Shown here: positions 57,233 to 64,000 of the stretch, in pieces
How positions within the stretch are numbered: the first letter of the stretch is position 1
How the letters are laid out: every line of letters begins with the position of its first letter
Assembly: GCF_001945445.1 (NCBI RefSeq)
Contig: NZ_MSXW01000022.1
Coordinates: 62,001-126,000, forward strand
From: Pseudomonas sp. PA27(2017)
Lineage (GTDB): Bacteria > Pseudomonadota > Gammaproteobacteria > Pseudomonadales > Pseudomonadaceae
Reading direction: 5' to 3'
Length of the DNA stretch: 64,000 nucleotides
Notes under the pieces: model-generated
What the model was told of the DNA's origin: nothing
Databases searched by the model: none
What the model saw: the letters and a program-made list of their open reading frames with translations, nothing else
Made by a program: the position numbers and the translations under genes

Positions 57233-57299
57233 GGTTAGTCTCCTGAATTGGTCAGCGAGTGATAAGGTGCGGGACCCGACTTCGGCATCCCACGGTGAT
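57233..57299 (-). ncRNA. ROSE-type RNA thermometer in the ibpA 5' UTR
   Basis: In the mRNA, CUCGCU pairs with the Shine-Dalgarno AGGAG with a bulged G, the hallmark UYGCU motif of ROSE elements, with a 9-nt loop. A second GC-rich hairpin lies upstream. Identified from sequence logic and the Hsp20 context. Confidence 0.7.
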
Positions 57300-57301
57300 A
57301 A

Positions 57302-57329
57302 AAATGTGGATGGCCGAAAAAATTTCAAG
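57302..57329 (-). promoter_or_regulatory. Sigma-32 heat-shock promoter of ibpA
   Basis: On the minus strand, CTTGAAA (57323-57329), 13-nt spacer, CCACATTT (57302-57309), against consensus CTTGAAA-N13/14-CCCCATNT: one mismatch. Confidence 0.82.
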
Positions 57330-57352
57330 GGACCGAAAAAGGAGATTTTTCG

Positions 57353-58099
57353 ATGGGCAGGGTGATGCTGATCTCCGGTGCCAGCCGCGGCATCGGTGCG
57401 GCCACGGCAAGGCTGGCGGCCGGGCAAGGCTACCGCGTTGTCATCAACTACCAGCGCAACCGTGAGGCCGCCGACGCACTCGTCGAGGCGATCACGACCA
57501 CGGGCGGCGAGGCGCTGGCGGTACAGGCCGATGTGGCGGACGAAGCCCAGGTTCGCCGGCTGTTCACCGAGGTCGACGCACGCCTGGGGCGCCTGGACGT
57601 GCTGGTCAACAACGCCGGGATGCTCGAGCAGCAGATGCGCCTGGAGCGCATGAGCCTGGAGCGCTGGCAACGGGTGTTCGCCACCAACGTGTACGGCAGC
57701 TTCCTGTGCAGCCGTGAGGCGATTGCGCGGATGTCCACCCGCCAGGGCGGGCGTGGCGGCGTGATCGTCAACGTGTCATCGATTGCCGCCCGCCTCGGCG
57801 CGCCCGAAGAGTGCATCGACTATGCCGCAGCCAAGGGCGCGGTCGACAGCATGACGATAGGGCTGGCCAAGGAACTCGCTGGCGATGGCATTCGCGTCAA
57901 TGCGGTGCGGCCCGGCGTGATCGACACAGAGATCCACGCCAGTGGCGGCGAGCCGCAGCGGGTGGCGCGCGTCGCCGCCAGCATTCCGCTGGGCCGCGGT
58001 GGGCAGGCTGAGGAAGTGGCAGAAGCGATTCTGTGGTTGGCCAGCGAACAGGCCAGCTATACCACCGGCTCGCTGCTCGACGTCAGCGGAGGGCGCTGA
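57353..58099 (+). CDS. SDR family oxidoreductase
   Basis: A 248-residue classical [14 protein letters not shown] (9-19), NNAG, NVSSIAA and the active-site YAAAK are intact; the C-terminus [13 protein letters not shown] is typical of beta-ketoacyl or sugar-type SDRs. Cytosolic NAD(P)H enzyme with unknown substrate. AGGAGA precedes the ATG. It is divergent from ibpA; its promoter must overlap the ibpA sigma-32 region. Its 3' end overlaps convergent dusC by 17 nt. Confidence 0.88.
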   Translation: MGRVMLISGASRGIGAATARLAAGQGYRVVINYQRNREAADALVEAITTTGGEALAVQADVADEAQVRRLFTEVDARLGRLDVLVNNAGMLEQQMRLERMSLERWQRVFATNVYGSFLCSREAIARMSTRQGGRGGVIVNVSSIAARLGAPEECIDYAAAKGAVDSMTIGLAKELAGDGIRVNAVRPGVIDTEIHASGGEPQRVARVAASIPLGRGGQAEEVAEAILWLASEQASYTTGSLLDVSGGR

Positions 58100-59096
58100 G
58101 CGTCTCCTCGTCAGCTTCGAGCGTTTGCAGGGTGCTCACCTCTGCCGGCGCGATGCTCACGCCCAGCAGTGCGTCGATGACCTCGCAATTGGTTTCCCGC
58201 CGCACCAGGGCGAACAGCTCGACCGCCTCAGGGTAGCTGCGCGTGAGCATCGCCAGCCACTGTTTGAGCCGCCCGGGGGCGTAGCGCGGCGAGATCTTGC
58301 GGCGGGCCTGCAGCCAGAACTCGGCCAACAGCGGCTGTAACTCAGCCCAGCTCATCACGCCGGCATCCTGGCCGGCCTTCGCCGCGGCGATCTGCCGGGC
58401 CAGATCGGGCCGCGCCACCACGCCACGGCCCAGCATGAAGTGCTCGGCGCCGCTCACCTCGCGGCAGCGCTGCCAGTCATCGACGGACCAGATATCACCG
58501 TTGGCATACACCGGTACGCTGACCACCTCCTGCACCCGCGCCACCCATTCCCAGTGGGCTGGGGGCTTGTAGCCCTCGACCTTGGTGCGCGCGTGCACGA
58601 CGATCTGCGAGGCGCCCCCTTCGACCAGCGCCCGGGCGCAATCGAGAGCCAGATCCTTGTGATCGAAGCCCAGGCGCATCTTGGCGGTGACGGGAATGGC
58701 CGCCGGCACGCTGCGGCGCACCTCGCGCACGATGGCGTGCAGCAGCTCCGGCTCCTTGAGCAGCACCGCCCCGCCACGGGACTTGTTCACCGTCTTGGCC
58801 GGGCAGCCGAAATTGAGGTCGATCACCGGCGCGCCGAGCACACAGGCGTAGGCGGCGTTGTCACCCAGGCACTTGGGATCGGAGCCGAGCAATTGCACGC
58901 GCAGCGGCGTACCGGCAGCCGTGCGGGCGCCATTGAACAGCTCCGGCGCCAGTTTGCGGTAGGTCGACCTGGGCAGCACGCGATCGGTGACGCGGATGAA
59001 CTCGGTCACGCACCAGTCGATGCCGCCAACCTGGGTCAGCACGTCGCGGAGGATTTCATCGACCAGCCCCTCCATGGGCGCCAGGGCGATCTGCAT
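58083..59096 (-). CDS. dusC: tRNA-dihydrouridine(16) synthase DusC
   Basis: A 337-residue FMN enzyme. [20 protein letters not shown] starts the barrel, catalytic C98 sits in [19 protein letters not shown], and [25 protein letters not shown] and [12 protein letters not shown] are flavin/substrate motifs. The APMEG start and CPAKTVN loop point to DusC rather than DusA/B. The start is the Met of MQIALAP; upstream residues in the same frame have no homology. Confidence 0.92.
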   Translation of the reverse strand: MQIALAPMEGLVDEILRDVLTQVGGIDWCVTEFIRVTDRVLPRSTYRKLAPELFNGARTAAGTPLRVQLLGSDPKCLGDNAAYACVLGAPVIDLNFGCPAKTVNKSRGGAVLLKEPELLHAIVREVRRSVPAAIPVTAKMRLGFDHKDLALDCARALVEGGASQIVVHARTKVEGYKPPAHWEWVARVQEVVSVPVYANGDIWSVDDWQRCREVSGAEHFMLGRGVVARPDLARQIAAAKAGQDAGVMSWAELQPLLAEFWLQARRKISPRYAPGRLKQWLAMLTRSYPEAVELFALVRRETNCEVIDALLGVSIAPAEVSTLQTLEADEETLSALR

Positions 59097-59245
59097 GGCG
59101 ATACTCTCGAATAACGGGAAAGGCCATCGGCATGCCGAGGCAAAAACGGCGCGTAGTGTAGCGGCGAGCGACGCGCCGGGACAGCGCCTGAACACCCAAC
59201 GCCTGGCGCAGTCCACTGCAGTGACAGACACCACCGGAAATCGCC

Positions 59246-59635
59246 ATGAATCGACTCGTGCTGCGCAGCGCCCCGTTCGCCCTGCTGCTGGCCACCACCA
59301 CTGCAATCGCCGCCACGCCGATCTCCGAGGGCGTGCCGCTGGATCCCGCAGCGGCCGCCAAGCTGATCGTCAGCCGCGACCGCAATGCGCCCAACGCCTG
59401 CGACCTGCAACTGCGCGTCGACGAGCAACTGATTGTCGCCTTGCCAGCCGGCGAAAGCGTCACGCTCGACGTTCCCAGCGGCGAACGCAGCGTGGTGCTC
59501 ACCCCGTCACGCGAAGGGTTCTGCGCCGAGATCGATCTGGTGAGCAGCCAATCGCTCTTGCTGCAACCGGGTGAAACCCGGCGCTACCAGGCAGTCTACG
59601 AGGAGCGGAAGCTGTTTCTGGCCCCGCAGCCATGA
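59246..59635 (+). CDS. Exported hypothetical protein
   Basis: A 129-residue protein with a signal peptide (about 1-23, ending IAA). The mature part is a small beta-rich domain with two cysteines (NACDLQL and GFCAEID) that could form a disulfide. I do not recognise the family. GGAA lies 6 nt upstream of the ATG. It is convergent with the thioesterase gene, with only a few bases between the stops. Confidence 0.75.
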   Translation: MNRLVLRSAPFALLLATTTAIAATPISEGVPLDPAAAAKLIVSRDRNAPNACDLQLRVDEQLIVALPAGESVTLDVPSGERSVVLTPSREGFCAEIDLVSSQSLLLQPGETRRYQAVYEERKLFLAPQP

Positions 59636-59639
59636 ACAC

Positions 59640-60074
59640 TCAAGCCGGCAGCAATGCCCGGCCATAACCCTCGATGAATTCGGCCGGCATGCGCTTGGGC
59701 CGACCGCTGGACAACTCGATGCAGACGAAGGTGGTGCGCGCACGCAGCAGCGTGGCGCCATCCTGCGGGCGTATCAGCTGAAAACAGCGATCCATCTTCA
59801 GACGCTGGTCGGATTCGACGATCCAGGTACCTATTTGCAGCGCCTGGCCTTCATAGGCACTGCTCAGGTAATCGATCTCGTGGCGCACCACCGCCATGGC
59901 CCGATCCAGGCGCCGGTACTCGACCAGATCCAGCCCCAGCGATTGTGAATGGCGCCAGGCGCAACGCTCCAGCCAGGTCACGTAGACGGCGTTGTTGGCG
60001 TGCCCGAGGCCATCGATATCCTCGCTGCCGACCAGCAGATCGATGGTGAACGGATCGGGGCGATCCCAGTTCAC
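59640..60074 (-). CDS. Hot-dog acyl-CoA thioesterase (4HBT/YbgC-like)
   Basis: A 144-residue thioesterase. DIDGLGHANNAVYVTWLERCAWRHSQSLGL is the 4HBT active-site segment with the conserved Asp/His region, and VVRHEIDYLSSAYEGQALQIGTWI the second strand. It hydrolyses acyl-CoA; chain preference is unknown. The GTG of VNWDRPDPF is chosen because GAGG lies 8 nt upstream; a longer frame to 60188 has no family similarity. Confidence 0.86.
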   Translation of the reverse strand: MNWDRPDPFTIDLLVGSEDIDGLGHANNAVYVTWLERCAWRHSQSLGLDLVEYRRLDRAMAVVRHEIDYLSSAYEGQALQIGTWIVESDQRLKMDRCFQLIRPQDGATLLRARTTFVCIELSSGRPKRMPAEFIEGYGRALLPA

Positions 60075-60249
60075 GACGCATACCTCAGCGCAGCGGCGCG
60101 CAGCGATGCAGCAATGTGAGTCAGCTTCATGCAATGGCCTCCCTTGGCGACGCAACAGGCTCGACCTTAGGGGCTTAGCCTGCTGCAACGCAAGCGCCGC
60201 ATCGCCAGCCGTACCGATCGACTGAAACTTTTCGAGGGTGCAAAAACAA

Positions 60250-60277
60250 AAGGGTCACTTCGTGAGAAGTGACCCTT
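60250..60277 (-). terminator. Terminator of the Ala/Glu tRNA operon
   Basis: 12-bp perfect stem AAGGGTCACTTC (60250-60261) / GAAGTGACCCTT (60266-60277) with a 4-nt loop and a T-rich tail on the minus strand. Confidence 0.9.
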
Positions 60278-60302
60278 AAAAATCCCGCAGAGCGGGCAAA
60301 AA

Positions 60303-60378
60303 TGGCGTCCCCTAGGGGACTCGAACCCCTGTTACCGCCGTGAAAGGGCGGTGTCCTAGGCCACTAGACGAAGGGGAC
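60303..60378 (-). tRNA. tRNA-Glu (anticodon TTC)
   Basis: A 76-nt cloverleaf with encoded CCA; acceptor GTCCCCT/AGGGGAC, anticodon TTC in CCTTTCACG. Identical to the copy at 60552-60627. Confidence 0.97.
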
Positions 60379-60426
60379 GAAACCTTCGAAGAACAAGGCC
60401 AGCACTTGGCTGGCCTTGTCGTGGAT

Positions 60427-60502
<76 letters not shown>

Positions 60503-60551
60503 AGAACCTTGCGGTCTGGCTGCAATGCCTAAGCACTGCAGCTGGAAATAG

Positions 60552-60627
60552 TGGCGTCCCCTAGGGGACTCGAACCCCTGTTACCGCCGTGAAAGGGCGG
60601 TGTCCTAGGCCACTAGACGAAGGGGAC
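60552..60627 (-). tRNA. tRNA-Glu (anticodon TTC), second copy
   Basis: A 76-nt cloverleaf with encoded CCA, same sequence as the downstream Glu copy; part of a duplicated Ala-Glu unit. Confidence 0.97.
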
Positions 60628-60686
60628 GCAAATGCCCTTCTTTACAACTCAACCCATTCCGTAGAACCGGTTGTGGCATCCGAGAT

Positions 60687-60762
<76 letters not shown>

Positions 60763-60780
60763 ATCTCGAGGACGGGGCGC

Positions 60781-60809
60781 ATGTTAAGTGCGCCCCTGCA
60801 CCCTGTCAA
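60781..60809 (-). promoter_or_regulatory. Strong sigma-70 promoter of the Ala/Glu tRNA operon
   Basis: Minus strand: consensus TTGACA (60804-60809), 17-nt spacer, TAACAT (60781-60786), then a GC-rich discriminator GCGCCCCG, typical of stringently controlled stable-RNA promoters. An A/T-rich run lies upstream of the -35. Confidence 0.88.
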
Positions 60810-60908
60810 CAAAAAATTAGCGGCTACCTTATTTTTTTTCGCTGACATAACAAACACTTACCGCAAACCGCTGGCTGCCGGCCGCCCATGGCGACAGGCG
60901 GCCGAGAA

Positions 60909-62390
60909 TCAGCCGATGCTGCCCAGCAGTTTTTCCCACTCCTTGTTCTCTTTCTTCGACACACCACCGAGCAGTTCGATGGCCTGGCGCAGACGGAAAC
61001 GGGTGAGGTCCGGGCCGAGGATTTCCATGGCATCGAGCACCGATACCGAACTGGCCTGACCGGTGACGGCGGCGAACATCAGCGGCATGGCATCGCGCAG
61101 TTTCAGCTCCAGATGTTCGACCACCGCCTGGATGCAGCCGGTGATCCGCTCCTTCTCCCACTGGCGCAGCGCCTCGAGCTTCCAGAGGATCAGTTGCATG
61201 AGCTGGCGCACCTGATCGTCCGACAGCTTCTTGTGGGCGAACAGCGCCTTGTCCGGCTGCACACCGCCTGCGAAGAAGAAGCTGGCCAGTGGCGCGATCT
61301 GGCTGAAGGTTTCCACCCTGCCCTGCACGTGGGGGGCGATCTTCATCAGGTAGTCGCTGTTGAAGGCCCACTTCTGCACGCCAGCGGCGAACTCTTCGAC
61401 GCTCAGGTCACGCATCCACTGGCCGTTGAGCCAGGACAGCTTCTCCAGATCGAAGATCGGCCCGCCGAGGGAAACGCGCTGTACGTCGAAATTGGCGATC
61501 ATCTCCTCGAGGGTGAATTTTTCGCGCTCGTCCGGCATCGACCAGCCCATGCGGCCCAGGTAGTTGAGCATCGCCTGGGGCAGGAAGCCCATGCGCTCGT
61601 AGAAGGTGATCGAAGTCGGGTTCTTGCGCTTGGACAGCTTGCTCTTGTCCGGGTTACGCAGCAGCGGCATGTAGCACAGCTGTGGCTTGTCCCAGCCGAA
61701 GTACTCGTAGAGCAGGATCAGCTTGGGCGCCGAGGGCAGCCATTCTTCACCACGCAGCACGTGGGTGATCTTCATCAGGTGGTCGTCGACCACGTTGGCC
61801 AGGAAGTAGGTCGGCAGGCCATCGGTCTTCATCAGCACCTGCATGTCCATGCGATCCCACGGAATCTCGACATCGCCGCGCAACATGTCCGGCACCACGC
61901 AGACGCCCTCGCTCGGCACCTTCATGCGGATCACGTGGGGCTCGCCCGCTGCCAGGCGGCGCTGCACGTCCTCGTCGGAGAGCAGCAGGCCGCGGCCGTC
62001 GTAGCGCGGCGTCTCGCCACGGGCCATCTGTTCGGCACGCATCTGATCGAGTTCTTCCGGGGTGCAGAAGCAGTAGAAGGCATGGCCCTTCTCCACCAGC
62101 TCCAGCGCGTACTTGCGGTAGATCTCGCCACGTTCGCTCTGCCGGTACGGGCCATAAGGGCCGCCGACGTCCGGGCCTTCATTCCACTCGATGCCCAGCC
62201 AGCGCAGGGCATCGTAGATCTGCTGCTCGGACTCACGGGTCGAACGAACCTGGTCGGTATCCTCGATGCGCAGGATGAACTCGCCGCCGTGCTGCCTGGC
62301 GAAGCACAGGTTGAACAGGGCGATGTAGGCGGTGCCGACGTGAGGGTCGCCAGTAGGCGACGGAGCGATACGAGTGCGAACGGTGGTCAT
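60909..62390 (-). CDS. gltX: Glutamyl-tRNA synthetase
   Basis: A 493-residue class I synthetase. The HIGH-type motif is HVGT in [21 protein letters not shown] is in place, and the KMSKS-type motif is KLSKR. The catalytic domain (about 1-300) and anticodon-binding C-terminus are full length. It charges tRNA-Glu, whose genes lie immediately downstream on the same strand but have their own promoter. A GC-rich hairpin (60880-60903, arms GGCCGCC/GGCGGCC) follows the stop and may act as a terminator, without a T-tract. Confidence 0.96.
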   Translation of the reverse strand: MTTVRTRIAPSPTGDPHVGTAYIALFNLCFARQHGGEFILRIEDTDQVRSTRESEQQIYDALRWLGIEWNEGPDVGGPYGPYRQSERGEIYRKYALELVEKGHAFYCFCTPEELDQMRAEQMARGETPRYDGRGLLLSDEDVQRRLAAGEPHVIRMKVPSEGVCVVPDMLRGDVEIPWDRMDMQVLMKTDGLPTYFLANVVDDHLMKITHVLRGEEWLPSAPKLILLYEYFGWDKPQLCYMPLLRNPDKSKLSKRKNPTSITFYERMGFLPQAMLNYLGRMGWSMPDEREKFTLEEMIANFDVQRVSLGGPIFDLEKLSWLNGQWMRDLSVEEFAAGVQKWAFNSDYLMKIAPHVQGRVETFSQIAPLASFFFAGGVQPDKALFAHKKLSDDQVRQLMQLILWKLEALRQWEKERITGCIQAVVEHLELKLRDAMPLMFAAVTGQASSVSVLDAMEILGPDLTRFRLRQAIELLGGVSKKENKEWEKLLGSIG

Positions 62391-62563
62391 GGAAAGTCCC
62401 GAGCAAGTAAGACTGAAAATGGCATGGGCTGGCCTCGCGCCCAGGCCGCATGGGCGACCGGCGCAGGCGCCATGGATGACGCGAGAAAGCGAAGGGAATG
62501 AATATTAACAGGCCAGCCCCGGCTGGCTCCAGCGAACCGCGGCGCAGGGCTGCGAAGAACGGG

Positions 62564-63079
62564 TCAGGCGCCCGACGCGCCGCTCAGGTAGCGACGCAGC
62601 GCCGCCACCCCCTCCTCCACACTGGCGCTGCAACCGGCCCAGGAACAGGCGAGCATCAGATTGCGCGGCAGGCCGAAATCCTCGATGAAGTAGCCGTCGG
62701 CGTCACGGCCCTCAGTGTCACCGGGCAACCACTGGCGCATGCTGCCCTGGGGCTCGAAATACGCCCACACAGGCTTGCCCAGCGCCACAGCCGCACCGAC
62801 TTCGAATGCCGTGCCGGAATCCGGCTCGAGCCCGCGAAACGGGTTGAGGTTGGCCAGCACGGCATCGACATCACGGATCATCGCCAGATTGAGCCGGCAG
62901 ATCTGCGCCGCCATCTCGGTCGGCGCCAGCCCGTCAGCCACCTCGTTATCGAACGGATAGAGCCCTTCGAGACCCTGCTCACGGCACAAGCGCTTGAGAT
63001 ACTCACCACGCTCGATGGCGTCCACCCGGAACACGTCGAAGCCGGCCAGATAGACCTTTGCATGACCCGCCACACTCAT
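62564..63079 (-). CDS. Nucleoside 2-deoxyribosyltransferase-like protein
   Basis: A 171-residue Rossmann-like protein with the family's [15 protein letters not shown]-terminus, [33 protein letters not shown] (the catalytic glutamate is in the FEVG context) and a C-terminal helix. These enzymes exchange bases on deoxyribonucleosides or hydrolyse nucleotides. The ATG overlaps the uvrB stop (ATGA), suggesting coupling to DNA repair/nucleotide salvage. The function here is inferred from the family. Confidence 0.87.
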   Translation of the reverse strand: MSVAGHAKVYLAGFDVFRVDAIERGEYLKRLCREQGLEGLYPFDNEVADGLAPTEMAAQICRLNLAMIRDVDAVLANLNPFRGLEPDSGTAFEVGAAVALGKPVWAYFEPQGSMRQWLPGDTEGRDADGYFIEDFGLPRNLMLACSWAGCSASVEEGVAALRRYLSGASGA

Positions 63080-64000
63080 ACCGCAAGCAGCCGGTCACGC
63101 AGCTTCTGGATCTCGTCGCGCATCTGCGCCGCCGCCTCGAACTCCAGGTCGCGGGCCAGCTCGAACATCTTGTCCTCCAACTGACGGATGCGCTTGGTGA
63201 TCTCCGCCGGCGAGCGCAGCTCCGCCTCGTAGCGCGCATTGTCTTCGGCGGCCTTGGCCATGCCCTTGCGCTTCTTGCTGCGCGCACCCGGCACCACGGC
63301 GCCTTCGAGAATGTCCTTGATATCCTTGACCACACCCTTGGGCACGATGCCGTTGGCCTCGTTGAAAGCCAACTGCTTCTGCCGGCGCCGCTCGGTCTCG
63401 CCGATGGCACGCTCCATGGAGCCGGTCATGTTGTCGGCATAGAGAATCGCCCGGCCATTCAGGTTACGGGCTGCGCGACCGATGGTCTGGATCAGCGAGC
63501 GTTCGCTGCGCAAGAAGCCCTCCTTGTCGGCATCGAGAATCGCCACCAGGGCGACTTCGGGCATATCCAGCCCCTCGCGCAGCAAGTTGATGCCGATCAG
63601 CACGTCGAAGGTGCCGATGCGCAGGTCACGGATGATTTCTACCCGCTCGACCGTGTCGATATCCGAGTGCAGGTAACGCACCTTGACGCCGTGGTCGGCC
63701 AGATAATCGGTGAGGTCCTCGGCCATGCGCTTGGTCAGCGTGGTGACCAGCACGCGCTGCTCGAGGGCGACGCGCTTGTTGATCTCCGACAGCAGATCAT
63801 CGACCTGAGTACGCGCCGGGCGCACCTCCACTTCCGGGTCGACCAGGCCGGTGGGTCGCACCACCTGCTCGATCACCCGCCCGGCATGGTCGGCCTCGTA
63901 AGGCCCCGGTGTGGCGGAAACGAAGATGGTCTGCGGGCACGCGGCTTCCCATTCCTCGAAGCGCATCGGGCGGTTGTCCAGCGCCGAGGGCAGGCGGAAG
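63076..64000 (-). CDS. uvrB: Excinuclease ABC subunit B, C-terminal part (5' end outside window)
   Basis: The frame is open to the window edge. It shows the UvrB C-terminal half: [18 protein letters not shown], helicase motifs with [46 protein letters not shown] and QTIGRAARN (motif VI), and the final UVR domain [31 protein letters not shown] that binds UvrC. It is the damage-verifying subunit of nucleotide excision repair. The N-terminal Walker A lies beyond position 64000. Confidence 0.96.
   Translation of the reverse strand, partial: FRLPSALDNRPMRFEEWEAACPQTIFVSATPGPYEADHAGRVIEQVVRPTGLVDPEVEVRPARTQVDDLLSEINKRVALEQRVLVTTLTKRMAEDLTDYLADHGVKVRYLHSDIDTVERVEIIRDLRIGTFDVLIGINLLREGLDMPEVALVAILDADKEGFLRSERSLIQTIGRAARNLNGRAILYADNMTGSMERAIGETERRRQKQLAFNEANGIVPKGVVKDIKDILEGAVVPGARSKKRKGMAKAAEDNARYEAELRSPAEITKRIRQLEDKMFELARDLEFEAAAQMRDEIQKLRDRLLAV

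Noticed and set aside
56780..57670. Longer reading of the Hsp20 gene (296 codons)
   Set aside because: The extra N-terminus crosses the sigma-32 promoter and ROSE leader and is antisense to the SDR gene; normal Hsp20 length starts at 57232.

Overview
The window is chromosomal DNA of a Pseudomonas. The gene families, GC-rich codon use and gene order all point there. Two blocks match the order I remember from P. aeruginosa: quinone oxidoreductase - prc - EAL/CBS/GGDEF protein (7-12 kb), and SDR - metZ - purF - cvpA - SPOR protein - folC - accD - trpF - truA - fimV - asd-like - asd - leuB - leuD - leuC - lysR (35-53 kb). A degradative HMG-CoA reductase operon and a palindromic repeat of a kind I associate with P. 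mendocina/stutzeri-type genomes make P. aeruginosa itself unlikely. The species cannot be fixed from sequence alone.

Layout. 0-12 kb: the 3' end of an ABC exporter, a small DUF2790 protein, a FemAB/GNAT-like protein, an OprP/OprO-type porin, a KAS III enzyme, an SDR/HxlR divergent pair, a quinone oxidoreductase, the periplasmic protease Prc and a composite c-di-GMP protein. 12-19.4 kb: a two-gene XRE module, then nfxB divergent from mexC-mexD-oprJ, with an 18-bp near-palindrome between them. 19.4-27.4 kb: a seven-gene minus-strand catabolic operon (mvaA, mvaB, class III CoA-transferase, two MaoC-fold half-proteins, a two-TM membrane protein and a TctA-like permease) divergent from a MocR regulator. 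This is the most unusual part of the window. 27.4-34.3 kb: azoreductase, an EAL protein, an AraC regulator, glpT and a tonB-exbB-exbD operon. 34.3-34.8 kb: a tRNA-Val/Asp/Asp operon.

34.8-53.6 kb holds minus-strand housekeeping genes for methionine, purine, folate, fatty acid, tryptophan, tRNA modification, twitching/polar organisation, aspartate-family and leucine synthesis. 53.6-64 kb: a large PAS-GGDEF-EAL protein, a palindromic MITE-like element apparently inserted in the loop of a terminator, an Hsp20 gene with a sigma-32 promoter and a ROSE-type RNA thermometer, an SDR, dusC, a thioesterase, a duplicated Ala/Glu tRNA operon, gltX, a deoxyribosyltransferase-like gene and the 3' part of uvrB.

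Gene interplay. The mva operon should convert mevalonate (and perhaps related branched dicarboxylates) via HMG-CoA to acetoacetate and acetyl-CoA, probably under the divergent MocR protein. The NfxB repressor should control MexCD-OprJ. Three EAL-containing proteins (10.3, 28.1 and 53.7 kb) suggest several c-di-GMP inputs. No CRISPR array, prophage or intact insertion sequence was seen.
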